Below, in pieces: positions 21,277 to 30,931 of a stretch of 64,000 nucleotides of DNA; position 1 is the first letter of the stretch; each line of letters opens with the position of its first letter. The DNA comes from Macrothele yani. Taxonomy: Eukaryota; Arthropoda; Arachnida; Araneae; Macrothelidae. The stretch spans positions 15,483,219 through 15,547,218 of the forward strand of contig CM077034.1 of NCBI GenBank assembly GCA_039090855.1, written 5' to 3'. Made by a program: the position numbers and the translations under genes. The notes beneath the pieces were generated by a model. The model worked only from the letters and a program-made list of their open reading frames with translations, was not told where the DNA came from and did no database searches.

Positions 21277-23236
21277 ATCAAACAAAGATCTTCGCTCTTT
21301 CCACGTTTATAAGTGAGTCACGGGAAAATTCTCATTGGCCGCCACCGGGAGTCGAACCCAGGGTCTTCCAGTTACGCGCCGGATATGCTTCCGCTACACC
21401 ACAGACAGCGGCCTCGAATTCCTCCAGACTCACACGCGCTAACTGCCAAGCCAATTTGGCAGGTTGCTTCTTGGAGCCCCGCACAATGCTGGGGATTCAC
21501 CAAAGATGGTAAGCAGCAACTGAAGAAATAATTAGAAGGCGAATGAATAATTAATACAGACATTTAACGTGGACCAGGAACATCAAACAAAGGTCTTCGC
21601 TCTTTCCAGGTTTATAAGTGTGTCACGGAAAAATTCTCATTGGCCGCCACCGGGAGTCGAACCCAGGGTCTTTCAGTTACGCGCCGGATATGCTTCCGCT
21701 ACACCACAACGGCCTCGAATTCCTCCAGGCTCACACACGCTAACTGCCAAGCCAAATTGGCAGGTTGCTTCTTGGAGCCCGCACAATGCTGGGGATTCAC
21801 CAAAGATGGTAAGCAGCAACTGAAGAAATAATTAGAAGGCGAATGAATAATTAATACAAACATTTAACGTGGACCAGGAACATCAAACATAGGTCTTCGC
21901 TCTTTCCAGGTTTATAAGTGTGTCACGGAAAAATTCTCATTGGCCGCCACCGGGAGTCGAACCCAGGGTCTTCCAGTTACGCGCCGGATATGCTTCCGCT
22001 ACACCACAACGGCCTCGAATTCCTCCAGGCTCACACACGCTAACTGCCAAGCCAAATTGGCAGGTTGCTTCTTGGAGCCCCGCACAATGCTGGGGATTCA
22101 CCAAAGATGGTAAGCAGCAACTGAAGAAATAATTAGAAGGCGAATGAATAATTAATACAGACATTTAACGTGGACCAGGAACATCAAACAAAGGTCTTCG
22201 CTCTTTCCACGTTTATAAGTGAGTCACGGAAAAATTCTCATTTACCGCCACGGGGAGTCGAACCCAGGGTCTTCCAATTACGCGCCGGATATGCTTCCGC
22301 TACACCACAGCGGCCTCGAATTCCTCCAGACTCACACACGCTAACTGCCAAGCCAAGTTGGCAGGTTGCTTCTTGGAGCCCCGCACAATGCTGGGGATTC
22401 ACCAAAGATGGTAAGCAGCAACTGAAGAATTAATTAGAAGGCGAATGAATAATTAATACAGACATTTAACGTGGACCAGGAACATCAAACAAAGATCTTC
22501 TCTCTTTCCACGTTTATAAGTGAGTCACGGAAAAATTCTCATTGGCCGCCACCGGGAGTCGAACCAGGGTCTTCCAGTTACGCGCCGGATATGCTTCCGC
22601 TACACCACAGCGGCCTCGAATTCCTCCAGGCTCACACACGCTAACTGCCAAGCCAAATTGGCAGGTTGCTTCTTGGAGCCCCTGCACAATGCTGGGGATT
22701 CACCAAAGATGGTAAGCAGCAACCGAAGAAATAATTAGAAGGCGAATGAATCATTAATACAGACATTTAACGTGGACCAGGAACATCAAACAAAGATCTT
22801 CTCTCTTTCCACGTTTATAAGTGAGTCACGGAAAATATCTCATTGGCCGCCACCGGGAGTCGAACCCAGGGTCTTCCAGTTACGCGCCGGATATGCTTCC
22901 GCTACACCACAGCGGCCTCGAATTCCTCCAGGCTCACACACGCTAACTGCCAAGCCAATTGGGCAGGTTGCTTCTTGGAGCCCCGCACAATGCTGGGGAT
23001 TCACCAAAGATGGTAAGCAGCAACCGAAGAAATAATTAGAAGGCGAATGAATCATTAATACAGACATTTAACGTGGACCAGGAACATCAAACAAAGATCT
23101 TCTCTCTTTCCACGTTTATAAGTGAGTCACGGAAAAATTCTCATTGGCCGCCACCGGGAGTCGAACCCAGGGTCTTCCAGTTACGCGCCGGATATGCTTC
23201 CGCTACACCACAGCGGCCTCGAATTCCTCCAGACTT
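21277..23236 (-). repeat. ~301-bp tandem array, each unit with a tRNA-like sequence (6 full units plus a partial)
   Basis: 'catcaaaca' starts units at 21,277, 21,581, 21,881, 22,182, 22,483, 22,784 and 23,085 (periods 304, 300, 301, 301, 301, 301). The last unit is cut at ~23,236 by a Tc1 fragment. Each unit holds a tRNA-like segment on the minus strand plus 'accaaagatggtaagcagca' and 'aattagaaggcgaatgaa'. Copies are about 95% alike by eye. The first unit begins differently (tatgacatcaaac), marking the array edge. The ~85-residue ORFs in the array are artefacts. Confidence 0.95.
21942..22014 (-). tRNA. tRNA-like unit (representative of seven in the 301-bp array)
   Basis: 73 nt on the minus strand. 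The acceptor ends pair over 7 bp (GGCCGTT with GGCGGCC, one G-U). The T arm is well formed (CTGGG, loop TTCGACT, CCCGG), with B box GGTTCGACTCC. The anticodon stem TCCGG/CTGGA encloses loop CGCGTAA, giving anticodon CGT (Thr-like), but position 33 is G where tRNAs have U. The D stem is weak. Equivalent segments are at 21,337-21,413, 21,642-21,714, 22,243-22,315, 22,544-22,615, 22,845-22,917 and 23,146-23,218. More likely a SINE head or tRNA pseudogene than a working tRNA. Confidence 0.5.
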
Positions 23237-23647
23237 ATCATCCAGACTGACCATCAAAACTGGTGCACAGATGCCCGAACGACCAACCGTCGTCCAACCG
23301 TATATCGTCTGGGGCCTAATAATGCCAGAGGAAAGCGGAGTCTGTCGGGCATTGTACACATGAACCGTAGTGCCACATTGCATCCTTCTGCGCAGCCAAA
23401 GAACCAACCACCTCCTCATGCTCACTGAACGTCATCGCCAACAACACGGTCCAGATCAAGGAGTCTGGACCGCGGATGATTCAAAGTAAGTGACCTGGTC
23501 TGACGAATCAAGAGTCCTTGGTGCGTCACGTAGACGCCCGAGCGCGAACACGCCGATTATTTACGGAGGCTATGGCACCTGAATGCACTGTTGGGCAGCG
23601 GTGATATATTGTGGGCGACGTTTTCTTGGGACATTTTAGACTCCTAT
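23237..23647 (+). pseudogene. Tc1-like transposase, N-terminal and central part (split gene, first half)
   Basis: Decayed Tc1 core. VTWSDESRVLG at 23,490-23,520 is the first catalytic region, and GSGDILWATFSWDIL at ~23,595-23,640 is the Tc1 GGGSVMVWG-FSW motif. Several stops and shifts. The gene continues at 24,843 (YLNIVADQVHPFM). The intervening 23,648-24,842 is a second Tc1 element inserted at a TA, so these are two halves of one older copy. Confidence 0.8.
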
Positions 23648-24842
23648 CTACCAACAAGTAATTTGGCACCCCTGGAAACGACGATATCTGCGGTCGTGAT
23701 ACACGTCACGGCCGCCGCCGTTAAATATCGTGTGAGAAACAACAACGCAACCAGTCGCATGCAAGATGCCACGCAGTTCGGAGCTCTCTGATTTCGAGAA
23801 AGGTGTAATCGTCGGGTACCACAGAAATGGCCGATGACATATCCAGCGAGTTGAAGTACCCAAAATCGACAGTGGCCTACGTGATTGGAAAGTGGAAGAT
23901 GAGAGGTGACTATCGGAATGTGCCCCGACCCGGCAGACACACAAAACAGGGAGTTAGAGACCGACGGGTGCTTGCTGGCCAGAGAAATTCGGAAGAACCG
24001 CGCCAAATCGATGGGCCACATCCGCGAGGAGTTTCAACAGGCATCCGGGAGTATTCTTCCGATGAATACCATCCGTAAGGAAGCCCATCTGCTCGGTTAT
24101 CATGGACTCACAAGCATTTGATCACCAAGTCCAATAGCGCTGCTCGGCTAACGTGGCGCAAAGAACGTCGACAGAGGACCGTTGAACAGTGGAAACAGGT
24201 TCTCTGGAGCGACCAATCAAGGTTCACCCTCTACCGTTCGGATGGCAGGGTCTGGGTTTGGCGTCTGCCTGGAGAACGCCTCCTGTCGGAATGCATTGTG
24301 CCAATTGTGAAGTTCGGCGGCGGTGTAATTATGCTATGGGGGTGGTTTCTCCTGGTACGGCACGGGACCCTTGGTCGCAATTCCTGGTAGACTCATCGCC
24401 GAGACCTACTGCACCATTTTGGATGACCATGCGCTTCCTACGTTGTGGCAGTTTTACGGGGTAGACCCATGTTACTTTCAGGATGACAATGCCACCTGTC
24501 ATGTTGCGAGGTCCACCATGGCTTGGTATGGTGACAATGGAGTTAATCGAATGGACTGGCCTGCGCAGAATCCGGACCTTAACCCTATCGAGCACCTCTG
24601 GGACGAGTTGGAGCGTTGACGTAAGGGGTGCCCCCACCGTCCGAAATCGGTGAAGGAACTGACATGCCTTCTCCAAGCCGAGTGGAAGAAAATACCGCTA
24701 GCCGTCATACAACGCCTGGTTAAGAGTATGCCCCGGAGGGTCGCAGCTGTAATCGCCGCTCGTGGAGGCTCCACCAACTATTGAAGGTGAACAAACTTCG
24801 TTTTCCTTTGCTATCACAGGTGTTCAATTACTTGTTGGCAGA
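23648..24842 (+). mobile_element. Tc1-like element with TIRs, inserted in an older Tc1
   Basis: Left end TA then tctaccaacaagtaatt. The right end in reverse complement gives TA then tctgccaacaagtaatt. The TIR extends about 25 bp with a few mismatches. Element length is 1,195 bp, near the Tc1 norm. Target TA lies at 23,646-23,647 and 24,843-24,844, consistent with TA duplication. Confidence 0.88.
23767..24784 (+). pseudogene. Tc1-like DD34E transposase, several frameshifts and stops
   Basis: Starts MPRSSELSDFEKGVIVG (ATG ~23,767). The HTH follows in shifting frames (YHRNG, then stop TGA at ~23,833). The core reads LWSDQSRFTLYRSDGR (first D), CYFQDDNATCHVARS (second D) and QNPDLNPIEHLWDELER (E), with 34 residues between second D and E. 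A stop (TGA) follows DELER at ~24,617, and the original tail continues to SMPRRVAAVIAARGGSTNY and the true stop at 24,784. Full-length in layout but inactive. At least three breaks. Confidence 0.92.
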
Positions 24843-25209
24843 TAGTGTAGTATCTGAACATCGTTGCTGACCAAGTTCACCCATTCATGGCAACTGTGTC
24901 CCCTGCTGGTGATGGCCATAACCAACAGGATAATGCGTCATGTCACACTGCCAGAATCGTCAAGGAGTGGTTCGAGGAATATGCTAGTGACTTTGTGTTA
25001 ATCTCTAAATTCACCTGACATGAACCCAATCGAACATTTGTGGTTCGACTTGGAAAAGTATGTTCGCGCTTAATCACCACCACTCCAAAATGTACTGGAA
25101 CTGGATGACGTTATTGTACCAGATACACCAGGTTCGCCACATCATCGAATCGATGTCTCGCCGAGTGGCCGCTGTTTTGCGAGATAAAGAATGTCCTACA
25201 GCTTATTAG
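24843..25209 (+). pseudogene. Tc1-like transposase, C-terminal part (split gene, second half)
   Basis: YLNIVADQVHPFMATV, then NQQDNASCHTARIVKEWFEE (second catalytic D), then, after a frameshift, PDMNPIEHLWFDLEKYV with the catalytic E, and a tail ending at TAG 25,207-25,209. Continues the half at 23,237-23,647 across a TA-targeted insertion. Confidence 0.85.
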
Positions 25210-25524
25210 GTTGGTGGTTGTAGTGTAATGACTCATCGGTCTATGTAGTGTTCAGTGAACTCTATCTACACGAACATTACGGTAGTACATTTAAGTATTC
25301 CGCCATATTTAAGTATGTATCCCATGATTTCAGGGGCGAATCAGTGTTAGCAAGAAAATGTAAAAATACATGGTTGAAAAATTGGTACTGGACAAAACAA
25401 TATGATCCAAATATCATGCTTCTAACGAATTCTTAATGTATGAACATTTTCCCCAATTACAGATGTGTACAAAAAAAAAGGCATCTGTAATGCATTCGAA
25501 AGATTTCGGATAGACTAGGAACTA
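25210..25524. other. No clear gene; short open frame of unknown meaning
   Basis: AT-rich. A 62-codon open stretch (25,249-25,436, containing FKYVSHDFRGESVLARKC) is preceded by AG but by a poor pyrimidine tract and ends in TAA. It might be an exon remnant, but the support is weak. The rest shows nothing. Confidence 0.3.
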
Positions 25525-26931
25525 CACTGACAGAAAAAAATCCCAACACCAAGAAGGGGTTGTGTTAGATAAACGACAGTTGGTAGGCGCTGAGAGTACA
25601 TCTGTAAGATGACGTCTATGCAAATTTCGCGCTCGTCGCATACGTGTGGCGCTAGTAGCGCCCCTCGGAACATGCAAAGCAGGTTTGCTGTAAATACGCG
25701 CTGTACCGTTCGTGAGCGTTAGTTATCGTTGAGATTCGACGTAGTGTGTTGATGTTAGACAAGAATGCCTTTAAGAAGACGAAGAAGCCATTATCAACAG
25801 CTCACGGAGTTTGAACGAGGTCGGGTAATAGGGCTACGAGAAGGTGGATTTTCGTTCCGTAATATTGCAGAAGGACTTGGCAGGAATGTAGCCACTGTGC
25901 ACGATGGTTGGCAGCGGTGGTCAAGGAAGGTACTGCCTCAAGAAGACCGGGTTCCGGCCGGCCACGGGGCACTACTGAGAGGGAAGACCGCCGTGTACGG
26001 CGTATGGCCGTGGCGCATCGTACTGCGTCTGCGGCAGCAATTCGAGCTGCAGTTGCCACCACAGTGACACAACGAACTGTTACAAATCGGTTACTTGAAG
26101 GACAGCTCCGAGCCAGACGCCCTGTAGCGTGCATTCCACGTACTCCAAACCACTGCCGTTTGCGACGTCAGTGGTGTCAAGCTAGAGCTCATTGGAGGAC
26201 GGTGTGGAGATCTGTTGTGTTTTCTGATGAAAGCCGGTTCTGCCTGGGTGCCAGTGATGGCCGTGTGTTTCGGTTAGAAGGAGGCCAGGTGAGCGCCTGC
26301 AACCAACCTGTCTGCGGCCGAGACACACTGGTCTGGGGAGCAATTTCCTATAACAGCAGGAGCACTCTCGTGGTTATCCCACGCACCCTGACGGCGCAGT
26401 TGTACGTCGGTCTGGTGATTCAACCTGTTGTGCTGCCATTCATGAACAGCATTCCAGGGGGTGTTTTCCAACAGGATAACGCTCGCCCGCATACCACTGT
26501 TTTAACCCAACATGCTCTACAGAGTGTCTACATGTTGCCGTGGCCTGCTAGATCACCAGATCTTTCACCCATCGAGCACGTATGGGGCATCATTGGACGG
26601 CAACTCCAGCGTCACCCCCAACCAGCATTAACCGTCCCTGTATTGACCGACCAAGTGCAACAGGCATGGAACTCCATCCCACAAACTGACATCCAGCACC
26701 TGTACGACACAATGCATGAACGTTTGCGTGCTTGCATTCAACATTCTGGCGGTTACACCGGTTATTAATGTACCAGCATTTCACATTTAAAATGGCTCTT
26801 CTCGCGCTTACATTAAGCTGTGATCTTGAAACCTTAATCGATTAAATATGTTACCTATACAAATGTATTGCCGCCATTTCATTCCTCTACAACTATTTTT
26901 TCGTGGTGTTGGGATTTTTTTTCCGTCAGTG
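25525..26931 (+). mobile_element. Tc1-like element with ~31-bp TIRs, nearly intact
   Basis: The left end after TA (25,523-25,524) reads cactgacagaaaaaaatccc.... The right end in reverse complement, after TA (26,932-26,933), reads cactgacggaaaaaaaatcc.... Both continue with caacacca. Length is 1,407 bp. The close match of the TIRs and a single coding break indicate a recent insertion. Confidence 0.93.
25765..26768 (+). pseudogene. Tc1-like transposase, one-base frameshift, otherwise complete
   Basis: Starts MPLRRRRSHYQQLTEFERGR (ATG 25,765). The HTH includes SFRNIAEGLGRN and DGWQRWS. At ~25,925 the frame slips: 'tcaaggaagg' where the related sequence SREGTASRRPGSGRPR expects one more G. The second frame then runs uninterrupted to TAA at 26,768 (ends SGGYTGY). 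Catalytic: VVFSDESRF (D), VFQQDNARPH (D), SPDLSPIEHVW (E). I count 32 residues between second D and E, i.e. a DD32E-like spacing, two short of canonical Tc1. Total ~334 codons, normal length. Confidence 0.93.
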
Positions 26932-26933
26932 TA

Positions 26934-27003
26934 TTTATACATTGTGAAGACTCCCAAGAAATACGAAAGAAATAGAATTTTTTTCACAAGGCAGTTTCTT
27001 CTA
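26934..27003. other. Short spacer between two Tc1 elements
   Basis: 70 bp of AT-rich sequence between the TA of one element and the TA of the next. No feature seen. Confidence 0.6.
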
Positions 27004-27120
27004 CACTGAACAGCAATTGGATTAGAGACAGCAGGTGTTATGCAAATGTGGCGCTGTAGGCGGCCCTGTAAACTGAAACGACATGACGTATGCGGTGATC
27101 CGACAATATAAGGAGTGATG

Positions 27121-27288
27121 CGACGGGAATCAGTAAGAGTCGGACGCAGTATGGGTGAGACGAAGGATCTAAGCACATTTGATCGTGGGCAAATTGTCGG
27201 GGCCCGACGGGAATCAGTAAGAGTCGGACGCAGTATGGGTGAGACGAAGGATCTAAGCACATTTGATCGTGGGCAAATTGTCAGGGCC
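27121..27288 (+). repeat. 84-bp in-frame direct duplication spanning a start codon
   Basis: 27,121-27,204 is repeated at 27,205-27,288 with one difference (gtcggggcc/gtcagggcc). Each copy encodes RRESVRVGRSMGETKDLS followed by TFDRGQIV, including the transposase start MGETK. The unit is 28 codons, so the frame is kept and two start codons 84 bp apart result. Confidence 0.95.
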
Positions 27289-28288
27289 CGACGAATGGGT
27301 CATTCCATCTCGGAAGTCGTGCAGGCACTGGGATTTTCACGAGCCACTGTGTCACGGCTGCACCGTGAGTACATCGAATCCGGTAAAACCATTCCTACAA
27401 GGGCCAACTGCCGTGGACAACAGGGTGTGAATGAGTGGGGTCATCGTCGGCTAGCTCGCATTGTAACAGCGGATAGACGGGCCACAGTGCACGAAATCAC
27501 TGGGCCATTTAGCACTGGTGCACAAAAACGTGTAAGCAGCCACACCATCCAGAACCATCTCCTCGCTATGGGGTACAGAAGCCATCGTCTCAAGAAGGTA
27601 CCGCTGCTGACCGCACATCACAGGGTGCAAAGATTAGCATGGGTGCGGGAACATCGCCACTGGACCCTAGACATGTGGGGAAATGTTGCCTGGACTGATT
27701 AGTCGAGATTCACGTTGGTACATGCGGATGGCAGGATACGAGTACGGCGCAAACCACATGACGCGATGGATCCTTCTTGCCAGCAGGGTATTCCTCAAGC
27801 TGGTGGAGGTGGCATTCTCGTCGGGGGACTGTTTACGTGGGCTGAAATGGGACCCCTGGTACGTGTGACATCGTCCCTCACAGGTCAACGTTTACCGGGA
27901 TATCGTGGACGACCATTTGCTCCCGTTTGTGCGTCTTCAACATCCCACTGGGGACCTCATCCTGCAACAAGACAATGCAGCTCCCGAATTGTATCCGAAT
28001 GGTTGGATTAACACTCCACCGACGTGACCTCGCTTCCTTGGCCAGCTAGGTCACCTGACCGAGAACATCTGTGATGCCATGAAAAGAGATGACCCCCTCC
28101 ATGAAAAGAGATGACCCCCTCCATGAAAAGAGATGACCCCCCTCCATGAAATCTTCGTGAACTGTGGGAGCTTGTTCAAGGGTCGCGGATCCGTATGGCT
28201 TCCCAACGCTTCCGGTGTCTTGTCGAGTCCATGCCGAGACGAATCGCAGCCGTCATCAGGACGAAAAGTGGTTGCTACACGTTACTAG
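27151..28288 (+). pseudogene. Tc1-like transposase, nonsense mutation in catalytic motif and later breaks
   Basis: Starts MGETKDLSTFDRGQIV (ATG 27,151, or the duplicate at 27,235). The HTH includes GHSISEVVQALGFSRATVSR and GYRSHRLKK. The open frame stops at NVAWTD*SRF, where the E codon after the first catalytic D has become TAG (27,700-27,702). Reading on: DGRIRVRRKPHD and GGGGILVGGLFTWAEMGPLV, then frameshifts, LQQDNAAPE (second D), and a region with three copies of a 22-bp repeat where the PDLNPIE motif should be. The tail resembles a Tc1 C-terminus, ending at TAG 28,286. Inactive. Confidence 0.9.
28077..28143 (+). repeat. 22-bp tandem repeat x3
   Basis: ccatgaaaagagatgacccc plus ct, at 28,077, 28,099 and 28,121, with one extra C in the last copy. 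It lies inside the decayed transposase, next to where the catalytic E would be. Confidence 0.95.
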
Positions 28289-28322
28289 ACAGGTATCTCT
28301 AATTCAATTGCTCTTCAGTGTA

Positions 28323-29795
28323 CACTGATGCTCAAAATTAAGAGAATTTGCACATTTTGTTGAATTTGTGAAAAACTAATGGACACATTTAAAAAAAATT
28401 TGGTATGGATACACAATTGTATAAGAGAAAGAATAATACCATACAGGGTAGACACTCATGATCGTCAGTAAGGCTCATCAGAGCAGGAATGTCCAAAATC
28501 CTCGTTGGAAGATCAAATATAAAATGACTCCAATATGGGGTATCATCCCCTCTCATAGTCATACAGTTCTCACAGCACTACGTCATACTGGAAACGAGGC
28601 AGTTCAGTCCATGTGGCAGTCGTTCCCATTCCTGGAGCAACGCAGTTTGTAGCTCCTGGATGGTTCTCGGAGGGGGTGGCGAGCTGCAATTGCCCTCCCA
28701 AGACAGTCCCAGACATGCTCGATAGGGTTTAGGTCTGACGATCTGGCTGGCCAATCCATCCGGCGAATATCCTGACTTTCATGATGATCGTCGACCAGGT
28801 GAGCCCTATGTGGACAAGCGTTGTTGCCCATCCCGAGGGCCAACTGCGCCCCTGAAAAGTCGGGGCTGTAAGATCTCATCCCTATATACCTCTCAGCAGT
28901 CAGGGAGCCTCTGTCAAACACATGGAGAGGTGTGGCGAGAGTCCAACATGATTCCTGCCCAGACCATGACACATCCGCTGCCATAGCGGTCCCTTTCTTG
29001 GATTTTGGAGGAAAGTTATCGGGTCCCAGGTTCTCTCCAGATGAAGGTACGTCGAGAATCAGTGTCCAGGCTGAATCGCAACTCGTCTGTGAAGAGAACG
29101 TTACCCCACTCAAGGCTGATGTCGTCTGCAGCCATGCTAAACGCGCTCTCTTGTGTGCTGAAGTGAGCGGGACGCAAACAGCTGGTCTTCTGGCAAAAAG
29201 CCCTCTCTCATGAAGCCTTCGGGAAACAGTAATCCTTGAAACTCAGGTTCCAGTGGCGGCATGCAGCTCACGAGATAGCTGTGCAGCTGTAGCGGACCTT
29301 TGGCTCCTCGAAGAAAGTGCCAAATTACGATCATCATTGGTCGTCGTGGCTCTTGGACGACCTTGTCCAGGCCTTCTCGATATATGATCCGGTGTCCTTA
29401 AACTGTTTCTACAAATTGCAGACGACACTGGGCGTTACGTTGAGCTCTGTAGCAACCTGCACTTGCCTCCAATCTACCGACGATTCTCCACCTTATTCCG
29501 TCATCAATACGTTCGTGGCAACTCATTTTACCTGATTGCTTATGAAATTGAACCAACTCCTGCAAGAAACACAACGAATGTCGCCGAGGAGTATGAGCGA
29601 ACTAATCACGGAAAAAGTCACGTGTGCTTTTCATGCACTCCGCTGTCACATCTCTGCTCACACGCACGTGTACTCTTACGTATTCGACTCTGCAATTTTG
29701 CATTCTTATTCGGCGGCATAATTTGTACCTTTGGTTCCGTACTTTTTGTGAAAATCGACAAAATGTGCAAATTCTCTGAATTTTAAGCACCAGTG
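28323..29795 (-). mobile_element. Tc1-like element with ~40-bp TIRs abutting its neighbour
   Basis: The left end reads cactgatgctcaaaattaag then agaatttgcacattttg. The reverse complement of the right end reads cactggtgcttaaaattcag then agaatttgcacattttg. TA lies at 28,321-28,322 and 29,796-29,797. Length is 1,473 bp. It sits exactly at the target TA of the preceding element, with no spacer. Confidence 0.93.
28604..29540 (-). pseudogene. Tc1-like transposase, catalytic Asp lost, frameshifted
   Basis: Minus strand. N-terminal remnants include VATELNVTPSVV and RRPGQGRPRATTTNDDRN (29,430-29,330), then QLSRELHAATGT, RRLHERGLFA and, in another frame, the core. The second catalytic block reads MGNNACPHRAHL where MDDNA is expected (D to N), followed by DIRRMDWPARSSDLNPIEHV with the E intact. 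The first catalytic D region (GVTFSSQTSCDS) is shifted. The C-terminus ends near 28,604. Non-functional. Confidence 0.87.
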
Positions 29796-29797
29796 TA

Positions 29798-30770
29798 GTT
29801 TTAAAAGTTAAAAAACAAAACAAAAAAAAGTAAAAAAAACAAAAAAAGTAAAAAGAAATTTAAAAAAAGTAAAAAAAAAAAGTGAAAAAAAAGTAAAAAC
29901 AAAAGTTAAAAAAACAAAAAATTTTTTAAAACAGTTAAGAAAAACAAGACAAAGTTTAAAAAAAATAAAAAAAAAACAAAAAAAAATAAAAAAAAAACAA
30001 AAAAAGTAAAAAAGAAATTTAAAAAAAGTAAAAAAAAAGTGAAAAAAAAAGTAAAAACAAAAGTTAAAAAAGCGAAAAAAATTTTAAAACAGTTAAGAAA
30101 AACCAAAACAAAGTTTAAAAAAAAGTTAAAAAACAAAACAAATTGAAAGTTAGAAAAAAGTTTTAAAAAAAGTAAAAAAAAAAGATGTAAAAAAAGTAAA
30201 AAAAAAGTTTAAAAAAACTTTTCAGCACTTGGAGATTATAAAAAAAGAAGAATGTTTAAAAAAAAAGTAAAAAAAAAGAATGAAAAAAAAACCCAAAAGA
30301 ATCGTTAAAAATAGTTAAAAAAAAGTCAAAAAAAATTTACAAAAAGTAAAAAGAAAGTTAAAAAAAACAAAAAAGTTTTAAAAAAGTTAGAAAAAAAGAA
30401 GAAAAGTTAAAAAAAGTTAAAAAAAACAAAAAAAAGTAAAAAAAGTAAAAAAAAACAAAGAAAAGTTAAGAAAAGTTTAAAAAAAGTAAGAAAACCAGAA
30501 AAAAAGTTAAAAAGCGAAAGAAAAGTTAAAAAAAGTTAAAAACCGAAAACAGTTAAAAAAAGTTAAAAAACGAAAGAAAAGTTTAAAAAGGGTTAAAAAA
30601 AATTAAAAAAAAAAAAAGCTAAAAAAAGGTTTAAAAAAACTTTTCAGCACTTGGTGATTATAAAAAAAAGAATGTTTAAAAAAATTAAAAAAAATTTGAA
30701 AAAAAGTAAAAAAAAAACAAAAAAAATAAAAAAAAAGTTTAAAAAAGTTAAAAAAACAACAAAAGTAAAA
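29798..30770. repeat. ~1-kb A-rich low-complexity tract with repeated islands
   Basis: Runs of 4-10 A broken by gt, c, g or t (for example aaaaaagtaaaaaaaagttaa), always A on the plus strand. The tract is not a simple microsatellite. Two non-A islands recur: 'cttttcagcacttggagatt' at ~30,219 and 'cttttcagcacttggtgatt' at ~30,631, each followed by 'ataaaaaaa' and 'gaatgtttaaa', about 412 bp apart. The tract therefore contains a larger duplicated unit. No genes. Confidence 0.9.
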
Positions 30771-30931
30771 CTGTACAACTCTGTCGATTCCATCCTGCAT
30801 CACTCTGCAGCCCCTTGAAAATGCAGGGCCAGGTGCTGCAGCTCCCCTACTCCCCTCTTAAATGGGCTTTGAGGATGACCATAACGGAATGCATGAAATC
30901 TGATAAAACTTATCTCACATGTAGACAAGTA
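30771..30931. other. Flank left of the mariner; no feature seen
   Basis: Includes 'cctgcatcactctgcagccc' and 'gtgctgcagctcccctactc'. Possibly the 5' part of the older Tc1 copy that resumes at 32,178, but no motif proves it. Confidence 0.35.

Larger units (their letters stand above)
27004..28320 (+). mobile_element. Tc1-like element with TIRs
   Basis: After TA (27,002-27,003) the left end reads cactgaacagcaattggatt. In reverse complement the right end, after TA (28,321-28,322), reads cactgaagagcaattgaatt. The TIR is ~25 bp with two mismatches. Length is 1,317 bp. Its right-hand TA is also the left-hand TA of the next element. Confidence 0.92.

Noticed and set aside
21569..23428. Series of 70-96-residue ORFs in the 301-bp array
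   Set aside because: Repetitive translation of tRNA-like and spacer DNA, on both strands.
25249..25436. Possible terminal exon of the host gene
   Set aside because: An AG and a phase 1 start are present, but the pyrimidine tract is poor and there is no recognisable domain. Kept only as an unexplained stretch.
29906..30136. Phenylalanine-rich minus-strand ORF in the A-rich tract
   Set aside because: Direct translation of A/T low-complexity sequence.
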